From NCBI GenBank assembly GCA_019310195.1, contig JAFDET010000060.1, positions 1 to 12,576 of the forward strand: a stretch of 12,576 nucleotides of DNA, written 5' to 3'. Positions within the stretch are counted from its first letter, which is position 1. Each line of letters begins with the position of its first letter. The notes under the pieces were generated by a model. That model was not told where the DNA came from. It did not search any database and saw nothing but the letters and a program-made list of their open reading frames with translations. The position numbers were made by a program, and so were the translations under genes. Positions 1 through 7,164 of this stretch are shown here, one piece after another. This stretch comes from Deltaproteobacteria bacterium. GTDB taxonomy: Bacteria; Myxococcota_A; UBA9160; JAFDET01.

Positions 1-2702
1 ACCGCCTCGGCCTCGCGCTCGAAGGCCGCCCGCTTCTCGGAGGTGCTGGCGCGAGCCTGCTCCTCGTCGCCCAGCCGGACGTTCAGGGTCTGCTCGGCCT
101 CCTCCAGGCTGGTCACCAGCTGGGCGCGCCGGGCGTGGGCCTCGGCGATCTCGCGCTCGCGCCGCTCCATCCACTCGCGGGTCTCGGCCACGCCGACCCG
201 GGCGCGCTCGGCCAGGTCGCGCACACGGTCGCACTTGGCGAGCCGGCCGGCGTGCTCGACGCGGCGCTGGGTGAGCTCGACATCCAGGCGCTGAGCCTCG
301 CGCCCGGCCGAGCCGATGCGCAGCCCCAGCCCGTCCAGCGCGTGCCGGCATTCGCCGCGCCGGCGACGCGCGTCCTCCAGACCGCTCACCAGGCGTTCGC
401 GCGCCAGGCCGGAGTCATCGACGTCCGTGAGCAGGGCGGCGCGCTCGGCCACGCGATCCTCACGAGCCTGCCCCAGGGCCTTGACCCGCTCGAGGGTGCG
501 CTCCAGGTCCTTCTCGTGGTTGGCCACCGCCAGGGCGGCGGTGTGGTGGCGGTTGCGCAGGTTCTCGACCTCGTCCGCCACCGAGACGGCCCGCTGCTCG
601 GCCCCACGCGCGGCCGCGTCGGCCTCGACCACCCCGCGGTCCAGCGCGTCCACCTCGCCCTCCAGCTCGCGCACCTCGCGCACCAGGGAGAACGCCGTGG
701 CACCAGCGGCATCCCCGCCGCCCCGCACCACACCGTCCGGCGAGAGCACGTCGCCGGCGCGGGTCACGAAGGTGGCGGGAATCCGGCCGCCGCCGTAGAC
801 GCGGAACACCTCCGCCAGGTCGTCCACCAGGTTCACCGAGGACAGCAGCGCGTGGGCCACGCCCTCGAAGCCCGGCTTCGGCCGCACCTGCGTCAGCAGC
901 GACTCGCCGAGGGGAACGATCCCCGCGGTGGCGGGGTCCGCCGGCAGCTCCACCAGGAAGGCGCCGCGCCCGGCCTCGCTGTGACGCAGGGCCTCCAGGG
1001 CCGCGATGACACCTTCGGGCCGCTCCAGCACCAGGGCGTCGGCCCGTTCCGCCAGCACCGCGCCCACGGCCAGCTCCAGCTCCCGCGGCACGTCCATGGC
1101 ATCGCGGACCACGGCCCGGATGCCCAGGCCCGCGTCGCCGGCCTCCAGCAGATGGCGTGAGGCGGCCGACAGATCCTGGCGCGCATCCACCAGCTCGCGC
1201 AGCGAGGCGTGGCGCGCGCGCCGCATCTCGCGGCGCTCCCGGGCGGCGTTGAGCCGCTCGCCGGCCTCGCGCTGCTCCTCCTGAGCCGCCCGCTGGGCCT
1301 CGAGCCCGTCGCGCAGGCTGCCCATGAGCCGGTCGCGCTCGGCCAGCAGATTGCGCAGCCCCTCCTCCAGGACGCTCTGCTCGCTCTCCGTCTGAGAGGC
1401 CTCGCTCTGCTGCACTTCCAGCACGTCGTCGGCGGCGCGCAGGCGCTGGTCCATCTCCGCCCGGCGGTCATCCACCGACGCCACGCGGTCCTCGTCCCGG
1501 GCGATGCGGGTCAGCAGGTCCACCAGCGCCACGTTGGCCGTCTCGCGCTCCGCCTCGAGCCGGCGCAGGGCCTCGGTCGCCCCTCGGACCTCGGCCTCCG
1601 CTGCGGAGATGCCTTCGGTCTCCTGGGTCAGGACCCCGTCCAGGCTCTGCAGCTCGGACTCGGCCGTCTCCAGCTCGCCCTGCTCGTGGCGCAGCCGCTC
1701 CGCCAGCCGCTCGCGCTCCTCGCCCTTCTGCTCCACCGACAGCGCCAGAGCCTCGCGCTCGCGCGTTTCGTAGGAGATGCGCGCCTCCAGATCCTTGATC
1801 TGGGAGCGCAGCTCGAAGAGCACCTCGTCGCCTTGGTGCAGGATCCGCTCCCGCTCCGTCAGGGCCAGGCGGTGCTTCTCCAGCGTCAGCTCGCGCTCCG
1901 CCAGGTTGGCGCCCAGGGCCGCGACCTCGTCGCGGCGGGACGCGACGGTCTGGCGCACCGCGTCCATGCCCTCCACCAGCTCGCGCCGTTCGTCGGCGGC
2001 CAGGGTCAGCTCGAGCACCCGCTGGGTCTCGCGCAGGCGCTTGTAGCGGGCCGCCTTGCGGGCCTGGCGCTCGATGGAGTTGATCTGGCGGCGGATCTCC
2101 CCCAGCACGTCGGTCACCCGAACCAGGTTCTGCTCTGTGGCCTGGAGCTTGCGCTCGGCCTCGCGGCGACGGGCCTTGTACTTGCTGATGCCCGCGGCCT
2201 CCTCGATCAGGATGCGCCGCTCATCGGGCTTGGCCGACACGATCGAGGCGATCTGGCCCTGCTCGACGATGGTGTAGCCCTTGGTGCCGATGCCCGTGTC
2301 GCGGAAGAAGTCCACCACGTCGCGCAGCCGCACCGGGGTCTTGTTGAGCAGGTACTCCGACTCGCCCGAGCGGTACAGGCGCCGGGCGATCTGGATCTCG
2401 CTGTAGGCGGCGTAGGCCGGGGGCGCGGTCCCCACGGAGTTGTCGAAGGTCAGCACCACCTCCGCCATCGACACCGGGGCCCTGACCTCGGAGCCGGCGA
2501 AGATGACGTCGTCCATGCCCCTGCCGCGCAGGCGGCGGGGCGACTGCTCGCCCATGGCCCAGCGCATGGCATCGACCACGTTGGACTTGCCACAGCCGTT
2601 GGGACCCACCACGCCGGTGATCCCAGGCTGGAAGCTGAAGACGGTCTTGTCCACGAAGGACTTGAAGCCGCTGATCTGGAGGGACTTGATTCGCAAGTAC
2701 AC
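1..2702 (-). CDS. smc: Chromosome segregation protein SMC, N-terminal about 900 residues (3' end beyond window)
   Basis: This is the structural maintenance of chromosomes ATPase, which folds into a long coiled-coil dimer and, with ScpA and ScpB, organises and separates the nucleoid. The frame stays open from a GTG at 2702 to the window edge. Near the start it has the SMC pattern ISGFKSF (residues 10-16), a Walker A GPNGCGKS (33-40) and the Q-loop YTIVEQGQI (143-151). A long Arg/Glu/Ala-rich coiled coil follows. A hinge lies at roughly 520-665, containing VNLVDDL and a glycine-rich end LSPDGVVRGGG, and then the return coil begins. The ABC signature, Walker B and D-loop lie off the window, so completeness cannot be judged. 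GTG 2702 puts the protein start (VYLRIKSL) at the usual family position; a TTG at 2711 is the alternative. No strong Shine-Dalgarno is visible. The gene runs in the same direction as the exporter operon but follows a probable terminator, so it probably has its own promoter. Confidence 0.96.
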   Translation of the reverse strand, partial: MYLRIKSLQISGFKSFVDKTVFSFQPGITGVVGPNGCGKSNVVDAMRWAMGEQSPRRLRGRGMDDVIFAGSEVRAPVSMAEVVLTFDNSVGTAPPAYAAYSEIQIARRLYRSGESEYLLNKTPVRLRDVVDFFRDTGIGTKGYTIVEQGQIASIVSAKPDERRILIEEAAGISKYKARRREAERKLQATEQNLVRVTDVLGEIRRQINSIERQARKAARYKRLRETQRVLELTLAADERRELVEGMDAVRQTVASRRDEVAALGANLAERELTLEKHRLALTERERILHQGDEVLFELRSQIKDLEARISYETREREALALSVEQKGEERERLAERLRHEQGELETAESELQSLDGVLTQETEGISAAEAEVRGATEALRRLEAERETANVALVDLLTRIARDEDRVASVDDRRAEMDQRLRAADDVLEVQQSEASQTESEQSVLEEGLRNLLAERDRLMGSLRDGLEAQRAAQEEQREAGERLNAARERREMRRARHASLRELVDARQDLSAASRHLLEAGDAGLGIRAVVRDAMDVPRELELAVGAVLAERADALVLERPEGVIAALEALRHSEAGRGAFLVELPADPATAGIVPLGESLLTQVRPKPGFEGVAHALLSSVNLVDDLAEVFRVYGGGRIPATFVTRAGDVLSPDGVVRGGGDAAGATAFSLVREVRELEGEVDALDRGVVEADAAARGAEQRAVSVADEVENLRNRHHTAALAVANHEKDLERTLERVKALGQAREDRVAERAALLTDVDDSGLARERLVSGLEDARRRRGECRHALDGLGLRIGSAGREAQRLDVELTQRRVEHAGRLAKCDRVRDLAERARVGVAETREWMERREREIAEAHARRAQLVTSLEEAEQTLNVRLGDEEQARASTSEKRAAFEREAEA

Positions 2703-2801
2703 CTCACGCAATCCGGAGAGGCCCGGGCGTCGGAGTCGACGGAATCCTGGGGGGGACGCGAAACAATTACCACCCCGGAGGGCGGGAATGCAAGGGGCAA
2801 C
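2703..2801 (-). promoter_or_regulatory. Intergenic leader upstream of smc
   Basis: These 99 bases lie between the ABC-B stop and the smc GTG. Besides the terminator hairpin I see only a loose promoter-like arrangement on the minus strand: TTGCAT, then TAATTG about 18 bases later, each matching the consensus poorly. No operator-like palindrome or convincing ribosome binding site is visible. A smc promoter is inferred mainly from the terminator position. Confidence 0.2.
2761..2786 (-). terminator. Probable intrinsic terminator of the glycosyltransferase-exporter operon
   Basis: Reading the minus strand just after the ABC-B stop, positions 2785-2780 (CCGCCC) pair with 2775-2770 (GGGTGG) in a 6-base-pair stem with one G-U wobble. 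The loop is TCCG, closed by C-G, which is the stable UNCG tetraloop class. The run TAATTGTTT (2769-2761) follows, with six U in nine in the RNA. This is an AT-rich patch in very GC-rich surroundings. Hairpin, tail and position 15-40 bases past the stop fit a rho-independent terminator. The same AT-rich patch could also contribute to a smc promoter. The stem is short, so the call is moderate. Confidence 0.5.
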
Positions 2802-4652
2802 TCACCCCGCGGCCACAACCTCTCCCGCCTCCTGGGCGCGGTACTGGAGCTGGTAGAGGTGGTGGTAGACGCCCCGGGCCTCGAGGAGCTCCTGGTGGCG
2901 GCCCTGCTCCACCACGCGGCCCTTGTGGAGCACGTAGATGCGGTCCACGTCCTGGATCGTGGACAGCCGGTGGGCGATGGCGATGGCGGTCTTGCCCTCC
3001 ATCAGGGAGTGGATGCCCTGCTGGATGGCGACCTCGGTCTCGGTGTCGATGGAGCTGGTGGCCTCGTCCAGCACCAGGACGTGCGCCCCGTGGGCCACCG
3101 CCCGGGCGAAGGAGAGCAGCTGGCGCTGGCCCGTGGAGAGGTCCGTGCCGCGCTCGCGCAGCTCCGTCTGGTAGCCGTCGGGAAGGCCCTCGATGAAACG
3201 GTGGGCCTGCACGCTGCGCGCCGCCAGCTCCAGGTCCGCCTCGGAGAGGTCGTCGCGCCCCAGCCCGATGTTCTCGGCCACGCTGCCGCTGAACACGAAC
3301 ACGTCCTGCAGAACCATGGCCACGCGCCGCCGCAGCTCGGCCTGGGGCAGGTCGCGCAGATCCACGCCGTCGATCCGGATGGTCCCGCGTTGGGGCTCGT
3401 AGAGCCGGGTCAGCAGCTTGATGATCGACGTCTTGCCGGCTCCGGTGTGGCCCACCAGCGCCACCTTCTCGCCCGGCGCCACACAGAACGACACATCCTC
3501 CAGGATCCAGTCTTCACCGCGGTAGGAGAACCAGACATTCTCGAAGGCGACCTCGCCCTTGCGGGCGGGGTCGCCCGGGGCCGCGTCCTCCACCCGGTCC
3601 AGCACCGCCGGCTCGATGTCCATGAGCTGGAAGATGCGCTCGGCGCTGGCCATCGAGGACTGCATCACCGAGTACTTGGCCGAGAGGTCGCGCAGCGGCA
3701 TGAAGAAGCGCCGCAGGTAGTCGAAGAAGCGGTACATGACGCCGACGCTGGCGAGGCCCGCGCCGGCGCCCAGTACGATGGCGAAGGTCAGGTTCTGCGC
3801 GATCTCCACCACGGAGAAGAGCGCCGCCTCCCAGCGGATCGAGCGCTGCCACGCATCCCGGTGCAGGGAGTTCATCTCGTCGAAGTCGCGGAAGTTGCGG
3901 CGCTCGCGCGTGAAGAGCTGCACCACCTTCATGCCGGTGATGGTCTCCTGGATCATGGTGTTGATGCGCGCGATGCGGATCCGGGTCTCGCGGAACGCAT
4001 CCCGCACGCGCATCCGGAAGATCACGGCGCAGACGATCAGCACCGGGACCACCAGGAAGGTCCACAGGGCCAGCTTGGCATTGAGGCTGAAGAGCACGCT
4101 GGCGATGATGAGCATCTTGATCACGTCGGTGATCAGCGTGACGATGCCGGACGAGAACATCTCGGTGATGTTCTCCACGTCGTTGGTGGCGCGCGTCACC
4201 AGCCGACCCACCGGGTAGGAATCGAAGAAGCCCATGTGCAGCTTCTGGATCTGCCCGAAGACGTCGCGGCGCAGGTCACGCATGGCGTGCTGCCCGGTCC
4301 AGGCCATCACATAGAGGTTCAGGAACTGGAAGCCGGCCAGGAGCACCACGGTGCACATGTACAGGGAAGCCAGCCACAGGATCGGCGGGAAGGAGCCGGG
4401 CGCGTCCAGGAGTCCGCCGAGACCGCTGCCGGCGGCAGCCGGCTCGCCGCTGAAGACCCGGTCGAGCCCGGTGGCAATGATCCAGGCCGGCGCCAGCTCC
4501 AGCGCGGTGACCGGGAAGACCAGCAACAGCGAGAGGCTCACCTGCCAGGTGTAGGGCCGGATGTAGGGCCACAGGCGAGTGAGCAGACGCGAGTCGTAGG
4601 CCTTGCCCAGCGCCTCCTCGTCGTGGAACGGATCGGGCTGCGGCGTGCTCAC
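2802..4652 (-). CDS. ABC exporter half-transporter, subunit B (canonical Walker B, LSTGQ signature)
   Basis: This is a 616-residue half-transporter of the MsbA/MdlB/TM288 type: an N-terminal six-helix exporter domain in the inner membrane and a C-terminal cytoplasmic ATPase. The membrane part includes the coupling-helix region (VGRLVTRATNDVENI) and ends in the typical MASAERIF linker. The ATPase has Walker A GHTGAGKT (401-408), Q-loop MVLQD, signature LSTGQ (505-509, Thr for the usual first Gly), Walker B VLVLDEATSS with catalytic Glu530, and switch His561. The stretch leading into the last membrane helix (about 286-305) looks a few residues shorter than I expect. The start is GTG 4652: it overlaps the subunit A stop as GTGA and has GGAAGAGG 7 bases upstream. 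The frame stays open far upstream, but that part is antisense-like noise inside subunit A. The partner is the overlapping gene upstream. The substrate is unknown; lipids, glycolipids and drugs are typical of the family. Confidence 0.93.
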   Translation of the reverse strand: MSTPQPDPFHDEEALGKAYDSRLLTRLWPYIRPYTWQVSLSLLLVFPVTALELAPAWIIATGLDRVFSGEPAAAGSGLGGLLDAPGSFPPILWLASLYMCTVVLLAGFQFLNLYVMAWTGQHAMRDLRRDVFGQIQKLHMGFFDSYPVGRLVTRATNDVENITEMFSSGIVTLITDVIKMLIIASVLFSLNAKLALWTFLVVPVLIVCAVIFRMRVRDAFRETRIRIARINTMIQETITGMKVVQLFTRERRNFRDFDEMNSLHRDAWQRSIRWEAALFSVVEIAQNLTFAIVLGAGAGLASVGVMYRFFDYLRRFFMPLRDLSAKYSVMQSSMASAERIFQLMDIEPAVLDRVEDAAPGDPARKGEVAFENVWFSYRGEDWILEDVSFCVAPGEKVALVGHTGAGKTSIIKLLTRLYEPQRGTIRIDGVDLRDLPQAELRRRVAMVLQDVFVFSGSVAENIGLGRDDLSEADLELAARSVQAHRFIEGLPDGYQTELRERGTDLSTGQRQLLSFARAVAHGAHVLVLDEATSSIDTETEVAIQQGIHSLMEGKTAIAIAHRLSTIQDVDRIYVLHKGRVVEQGRHQELLEARGVYHHLYQLQYRAQEAGEVVAAG

Positions 4653-6448
4653 GCCACGGCCTCTTCCAGCGCGTCTTCCAGCGCCTGCTGGCGGGCCAGG
4701 CGTGCGTAGAAGCCGCCGTGAAGCAGCAGCTCCTTGTGGTTGCCGCGCTCGCTGATCGCGCCGTCGCCGAGCACGATGATCTGGTCGCAGTCGCGCACGC
4801 TGGAGATGCGGTGCGAGATCACCAGCACCGTGCGCCCGGCGAAGACCTCTGCCAGTTCGCGCTGGATGGCCTCCTCGGTGGCGGCGTCCACGCTGGAGAG
4901 GGTGTCGTCCAGGATCAGGATGCCGGGCTCCAGTGCCAGGGCACGGGCCAGGGCCGTGCGCTGACGCTGGCCGCCGGACAGCATCACTCCGCGCTCGCCC
5001 ACCACCGTGGCCAGCCCGTGGGGCAGCTCGGCCAGGTCCTTGGCCAGCTGGGCGCGCTCCACGGCCAGCGCCACGCGGCCCGGGTCGGCCTCCGGCAGGC
5101 CGAAGGCCACGTTGTCGGCCAGGCTCATGGAGAACAGGAACGAGTCCTGGGGCACCATGGCGATGCCGGCGCGCAGGGTCGCGAGGGGCAGCCGGTTCAC
5201 GTCGACGCCGTCGATGAAGACGCTGCCGTCGTCCACCTCGTAGAGCCGCGGAATGACCGAGGCCAGGGTGCTCTTGCCCGAGCCCACCGGCCCCACCACG
5301 CCCAGGGTCGACCCGGCCGGCACGTGGAACGAGACGTCGCGCAGGGCGGGTTCGCGCTCGACGCCCGAGTACTGGAAGGTCAGGTTCCGGAACTCGATCT
5401 CTCCGCGCAGGCCGTCCAGGTCCACCAGATCGCCGCGATCGGCGATGGAGGGCTCGGTCGCCAGCACCTCGTCGATGCGCTGCATGGCGGCCGCACCGCG
5501 CTGCACCAACGAGAAGACCCAGCCCATGATGAACGTCGGGAAGGTCAGGTTCCAGATGTAGACGGCGAACATCATGAACTCGCCCTTGGTGAGCGTGCCC
5601 TGGGCGATCTTGTGGCCGCCCACCAGCAGCACCAGGCCCATGCCCAGGGCCGGCAGCAGCCCGACGATGGCGGGCATGGCCCCGTTGACCCGCACCAGCC
5701 CCATGTGGCGGCGGAAGAGTTCCTCGTTGGCGCGGGCGAAGCGCTTCGCCGTCACCCGTTCCATGGCGTAGGTCTTCACCACGGCGATTCCGGAGATCGT
5801 CTCCTGCAGGTGATTGGAGAGGTCCGCCAGGCCCTCCTGCACGGCGATGTTGGCCCGGAACATGAGGCGGCCGAAGGCCCGCGCGATGAACACGAACAGG
5901 AAGTACGGCGCCACCACCAGCAGCGTCAGCAGCGGATCGAAGAACGCCATGGCGATGAGCACGCCCACCAGCATCACCGGGGTCTGCACCACCGAGAGCA
6001 GGCCCGGCCCCAGCATCAGCCGCACCGAGTTCAGGTCGTTCACGCAGCGGCTCATGATGTCGCCGGTGCGCCAGCCGAAGTAGAAGGACTGGGGCAGCCG
6101 CTGGAGGTGGGCGAAGAGATCGTTGCGGATCTCGTACTCCACCTCGCGCCCGGCGCTGAACACCAGCTCGCGCGAGAAGTAGCGCAGCGCCCCGGACAGC
6201 AGCGCCACGATCCCGATCCACAGGGCTTGGCGAGCCAGCTCCGGACCGCTCTGCTCGCCGATCGCGTCGACGCCGCGCCCCACCATGATGGGGATCGCCA
6301 CAAAGCAGGCCACGTAGGCCAGGGTGATGACGGCCCAGATCCCGTAGTAGCGGCCGTTGCGACGGATGTAGACCGAAAGCCGCGCGATTGCGGCGCGCAC
6401 GTCGCCGCGGCCGGCGCGGGCCTCCGCGATGTCGGAGGCGGCGCTCAT
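4649..6448 (-). CDS. ABC exporter half-transporter, subunit A (degenerate Walker B)
   Basis: This is a 599-residue half-transporter of the MdlA/TM287 type, with six membrane helices followed by a nucleotide-binding domain. The N-terminus contains YIRRNGRYYG and a first helix rich in A, V, I and L; the second helix follows at about 50-75. The ATPase has Walker A GPVGSGKS (386-393), Q-loop MVPQD, signature LSGGQ (490-494), Walker B ILILDD (Asp514, with Asp515 where the catalytic Glu normally sits) and switch His546. Asp at that position is the known mark of the degenerate-site subunit in heterodimeric exporters. The ATG at 6448 overlaps the glycosyltransferase stop as ATGA, which decides the start; the same frame is open upstream but reads through another gene. 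It is expected to pair with the next gene, since both have the complementary asymmetric motifs. The substrate cannot be read from the sequence. Confidence 0.93.
   Translation of the reverse strand: MSAASDIAEARAGRGDVRAAIARLSVYIRRNGRYYGIWAVITLAYVACFVAIPIMVGRGVDAIGEQSGPELARQALWIGIVALLSGALRYFSRELVFSAGREVEYEIRNDLFAHLQRLPQSFYFGWRTGDIMSRCVNDLNSVRLMLGPGLLSVVQTPVMLVGVLIAMAFFDPLLTLLVVAPYFLFVFIARAFGRLMFRANIAVQEGLADLSNHLQETISGIAVVKTYAMERVTAKRFARANEELFRRHMGLVRVNGAMPAIVGLLPALGMGLVLLVGGHKIAQGTLTKGEFMMFAVYIWNLTFPTFIMGWVFSLVQRGAAAMQRIDEVLATEPSIADRGDLVDLDGLRGEIEFRNLTFQYSGVEREPALRDVSFHVPAGSTLGVVGPVGSGKSTLASVIPRLYEVDDGSVFIDGVDVNRLPLATLRAGIAMVPQDSFLFSMSLADNVAFGLPEADPGRVALAVERAQLAKDLAELPHGLATVVGERGVMLSGGQRQRTALARALALEPGILILDDTLSSVDAATEEAIQRELAEVFAGRTVLVISHRISSVRDCDQIIVLGDGAISERGNHKELLLHGGFYARLARQQALEDALEEAVA
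4660..4667 (-). promoter_or_regulatory. Ribosome binding site for ABC subunit B, inside the end of subunit A
   Basis: GGAAGAGG on the minus strand lies 7 bases before the GTG at 4652 and resembles a Shine-Dalgarno sequence. With the GTGA stop/start overlap it supports translational coupling and favours GTG 4652 as the start. It also encodes residues of subunit A, so its composition could be coincidental. Confidence 0.4.
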
Positions 6449-7110
6449 CCGGCGTACCAGGCGGCCAGGCGCTCCCGGTCGAGCCCCAGGCGCCAACCCA
6501 GCAGCGCTACCCAGTTGAGCAGCATCTGGCGGAAGACGCGGCCGCGGTAGCGCCGGGCCGCAGTCTTCACGGCCAGGGGCAGTCGCACCAGCCGCCCGCG
6601 GCGCTTCATCTCTCGCGCCAGGTCCAGGTCCTCCATGATCGGCACCTGGGGAACGCCGCCCATCGCATCCAGGACGTCGCGGCGCACGAAGAGCGCCTGA
6701 TCGCCATAGGGCAGTCCGAAGAGCGCGACCCGCAGCCGCACCCCCCACTCGACGATCCGCAGTCCCGGCCCCGACGCGTCGAAGCGCAGCCGGAAGCAGC
6801 CGCCGGCCACCGCGGGATCGTGGCAGGCCGACTCCACCGCCTGTTCCCAGCCCTCCGGCAGGCGGGTGTCCGCGTGCAAGAAGAGCAGGACCTCGCCGCC
6901 GGCCACCCGGCCGCCGGCCTCGAGCTGGCCGGCACGTCCCGGAGGCGCCTCCAAGAGCCGTGCGCCCGCTTCCACGGCCCGACGGGCCGTGGCGTCCCGG
7001 CTTCCGCCGTCCACCACCCAGACCTCGACATCCTGGGCACGCGCGCTGGCGACCGCGGCAGCCACCGACCCCTCTTCGTCGAGAGTGGGGATCACGACCG
7101 CAATCTTCAC
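6445..7110 (-). CDS. Family 2 glycosyltransferase, rSAM/selenodomain-associated transferase 2 type (TIGR04283-like)
   Basis: This is a 221-residue GT-A fold enzyme that should transfer a sugar from a nucleotide-sugar at the cytoplasmic side of the membrane. It has the GT2 start IPTLDEE (7-13), the nucleotide-binding acidic motif VDGGSRDAT (33-41), GRAGQLEAG (58-66), the metal-binding HADT (79-82, the DXD equivalent in this subfamily) and MEDLDLA (159-165) with the likely catalytic acid. Length and the HADTRLP pattern match the small family named for co-occurrence with radical-SAM/selenodomain proteins, though none of those partners is visible here. The GTG at 7110 is chosen because the conserved N-terminal strand begins there directly; no good ribosome binding site is present. 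It is the first gene of the operon with the exporter (ATGA overlap), so its product or acceptor may be what the exporter moves. That link is inference. Confidence 0.88.
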   Translation of the reverse strand: MKIAVVIPTLDEEGSVAAAVASARAQDVEVWVVDGGSRDATARRAVEAGARLLEAPPGRAGQLEAGGRVAGGEVLLFLHADTRLPEGWEQAVESACHDPAVAGGCFRLRFDASGPGLRIVEWGVRLRVALFGLPYGDQALFVRRDVLDAMGGVPQVPIMEDLDLAREMKRRGRLVRLPLAVKTAARRYRGRVFRQMLLNWVALLGWRLGLDRERLAAWYAG

Positions 7111-7128
7111 GGGCCGACGGTAGCTGAT

Positions 7129-7158
7129 TTGACAGCGGGCCGACCCTTCCCGTATCCA
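7129..7158 (+). promoter_or_regulatory. Candidate sigma-70 promoter for purM
   Basis: TTGACA (7129-7134) is an exact -35 consensus. It is followed after 18 bases by TATCCA (7153-7158), a weak -10 with three of six matches. The predicted transcription start would fall about 7 bases later, at or next to the purM GTG (7165), so the transcript may have no leader. It sits in the 54-base gap between divergent genes, where a promoter is needed. Confidence 0.4.
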
Positions 7159-7164
7159 TCGTCC

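Noticed and set aside
1209..4709. Very long open frame on the plus strand (over 1,100 codons) opposite smc and ABC-B, and a similar one at 4718-6550
   Set aside because: Its product is Leu/Gly/Ala/His/Gln-rich with no domain, and it spans several genes whose opposite strand has clear motifs. Long antisense frames are expected where third codon positions are nearly all G or C.
4653..6221. Upstream extension of the ABC-B frame, which would make a fused protein of over 1,100 residues
   Set aside because: The extension is Arg/Gly/Ala-rich noise lying over subunit A in another frame. Subunit A has all its motifs, and GTG 4652 has an RBS-like site and a GTGA overlap.
6388..7164. Upstream extension of the purM frame
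   Set aside because: It is antisense to the glycosyltransferase and has no PurM similarity. Homology begins just after GTG 7165.
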